NCBI GenBank assembly: GCA_963575745.1
Contig: CAUYUJ010000669.1
Coordinates: 659,501 to 723,500 of the forward strand
DNA: 64,000 bases
Direction: 5' to 3'
Source of the DNA: Prorocentrum cordatum
Lineage: Eukaryota > Sar > Dinophyceae > Prorocentrales > Prorocentraceae
The position numbers were made by a program, and so were the translations under genes. This document shows, piece after piece, positions 63,300 to 64,000 of this stretch. Each line of letters opens with the position of its first letter. Positions within the stretch are counted from its first letter, which is position 1. Under the pieces are notes generated by a model. It saw nothing but the letters and a program-made list of their open reading frames with translations. It ran no database searches and was not told the origin of the DNA.

Positions 63300-63342
63300 G
63301 GGGCATGAGGGGGGAGGGAGGAGGGAGGAGGAGGGAGGAGGA

Positions 63343-63373
<31 letters not shown>

Positions 63374-63435
63374 AAAGGGGGGACGGGATGAACGGAGGAG
63401 GGGAGGAGGAGGAGCAGGAGGAGGAGGAGGAAGTC
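63300..63435 (+). repeat. (GAG)n/(GGA)n purine array
   Basis: GGAGGAGGA run with few interruptions. Confidence 0.9.
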
Positions 63436-63859
63436 ATACCTGGGGGAGAGGCATCAATACTGGCCTGGGCAAGTATAGAGATGACACACATCAAGAGTAC
63501 AACGTGAGACATCCCAGACACGCCTTCTCAGTCAGACATCCAGTGACACAGCCATCCAGAACTACGATCTTCCCTACACCAGCACATGCAGTACACAGCA
63601 CTGCGCAGCATTGTCTCTTTGAGTACATCGACTACAGTCACTGCAGCAAGACAGCCTCACACCCCGCATCGAAGCCCAGAGGGGCATACCTGGGGGAGAG
63701 GCGTTGAACTGGAGCCGTGGCCCAGAGAACGCCTTACAATTGACACAGGAAACAATGTTCCAAACACCTTCCTCCGGAAGATTTCTGGGGGGGTTCTTCA
63801 AAGTGCATTCCAAACACCTTGGTTCCTCTGGAATGTTGTTGGACTGTTTCTCGAATTTG

Positions 63860-64000
63860 CCTGACAAAAGGACCCGACCATCTGCAGTTGTGAGTGCCGC
63901 AATTATGGGTACCCTCTTCGGTGACGCTCCCTATGGGGCCACGAACCCCGTGAGGCGTGTGCCGAATTGGGTGTGGCTGACGCATGCAGGCGGTGGCACT
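63860..64000 (+). repeat. Dispersed GGGGCCACGAA family, copy 3 (runs off the window end)
   Basis: GACCCGACCATCTGCAGTTGTGA, CAATTATGGGTACC, GACGCTCCCTATGGGGCCAC, then GACGCATGCAGGCGGT. It matches 39390-39500 and the 78-bp unit start. Confidence 0.8.

Overview
This window looks like dinoflagellate nuclear DNA. Four things point that way. (1) A near-perfect copy of the dinoflagellate spliced leader (DinoSL) lies just upstream of a start codon at 12640. (2) Introns that can be placed by reading-frame continuity begin with GT, GC or GA and end in AG, with a G starting the next exon. (3) A split DNA cytosine methyltransferase is of the dinoflagellate type. (4) A decayed Copia-like LTR retrotransposon carries SL-like sequence in both LTRs. 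All convincing host-like genes are on the + strand, as in unidirectional dinoflagellate gene arrays. The genus cannot be fixed from this sequence; it is GC-rich with very abundant simple repeats.

Layout. 1-12600 is almost entirely repeats: a dispersed ~90-bp family, a CTTGGGG-type higher-order repeat, long GAT-type arrays, a 1.2-kb heptamer array, G/C homopolymer hairpins and ~145-bp tandem units. 12600-21430 holds a many-exon gene (here gene A) of a family that I recall as multicopy in dinoflagellates, with transposase/RNase H-like signatures. 21500-25000 has palindromic elements and a 36-bp hairpin-bearing minisatellite. 25710-28304 is the methyltransferase gene. 29517-36483 is a second many-exon gene (gene C) of unknown function for which a continuous 12-exon model of about 1146 codons can be built. 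36500-42390 is repeats, including a 78-bp tandem array at 39950-40760.

42392-54945 is a Copia-like retrotransposon (LTR, primer-binding site, gag, protease, integrase, RT, RNase H, LTR). It is broken by many frameshifts and interrupted by about 4.8 kb that carries an unrelated ORF. 55000-64000 is again mostly arrays (GAT blocks, an 8-bp GCCCTATA array, a second CTTGGGG block, a TTTGCATTGC block), ending in another copy of the family seen at the window start.

Genes A, C and the methyltransferase share one intron style: introns are largely GAG/CCT/GTC microsatellite, and both ends carry the same short direct repeat starting AGG. Together with the SL relict in front of gene A, this suggests genes that were retroposed and later re-colonised by introner-like introns; that is an inference, not shown.
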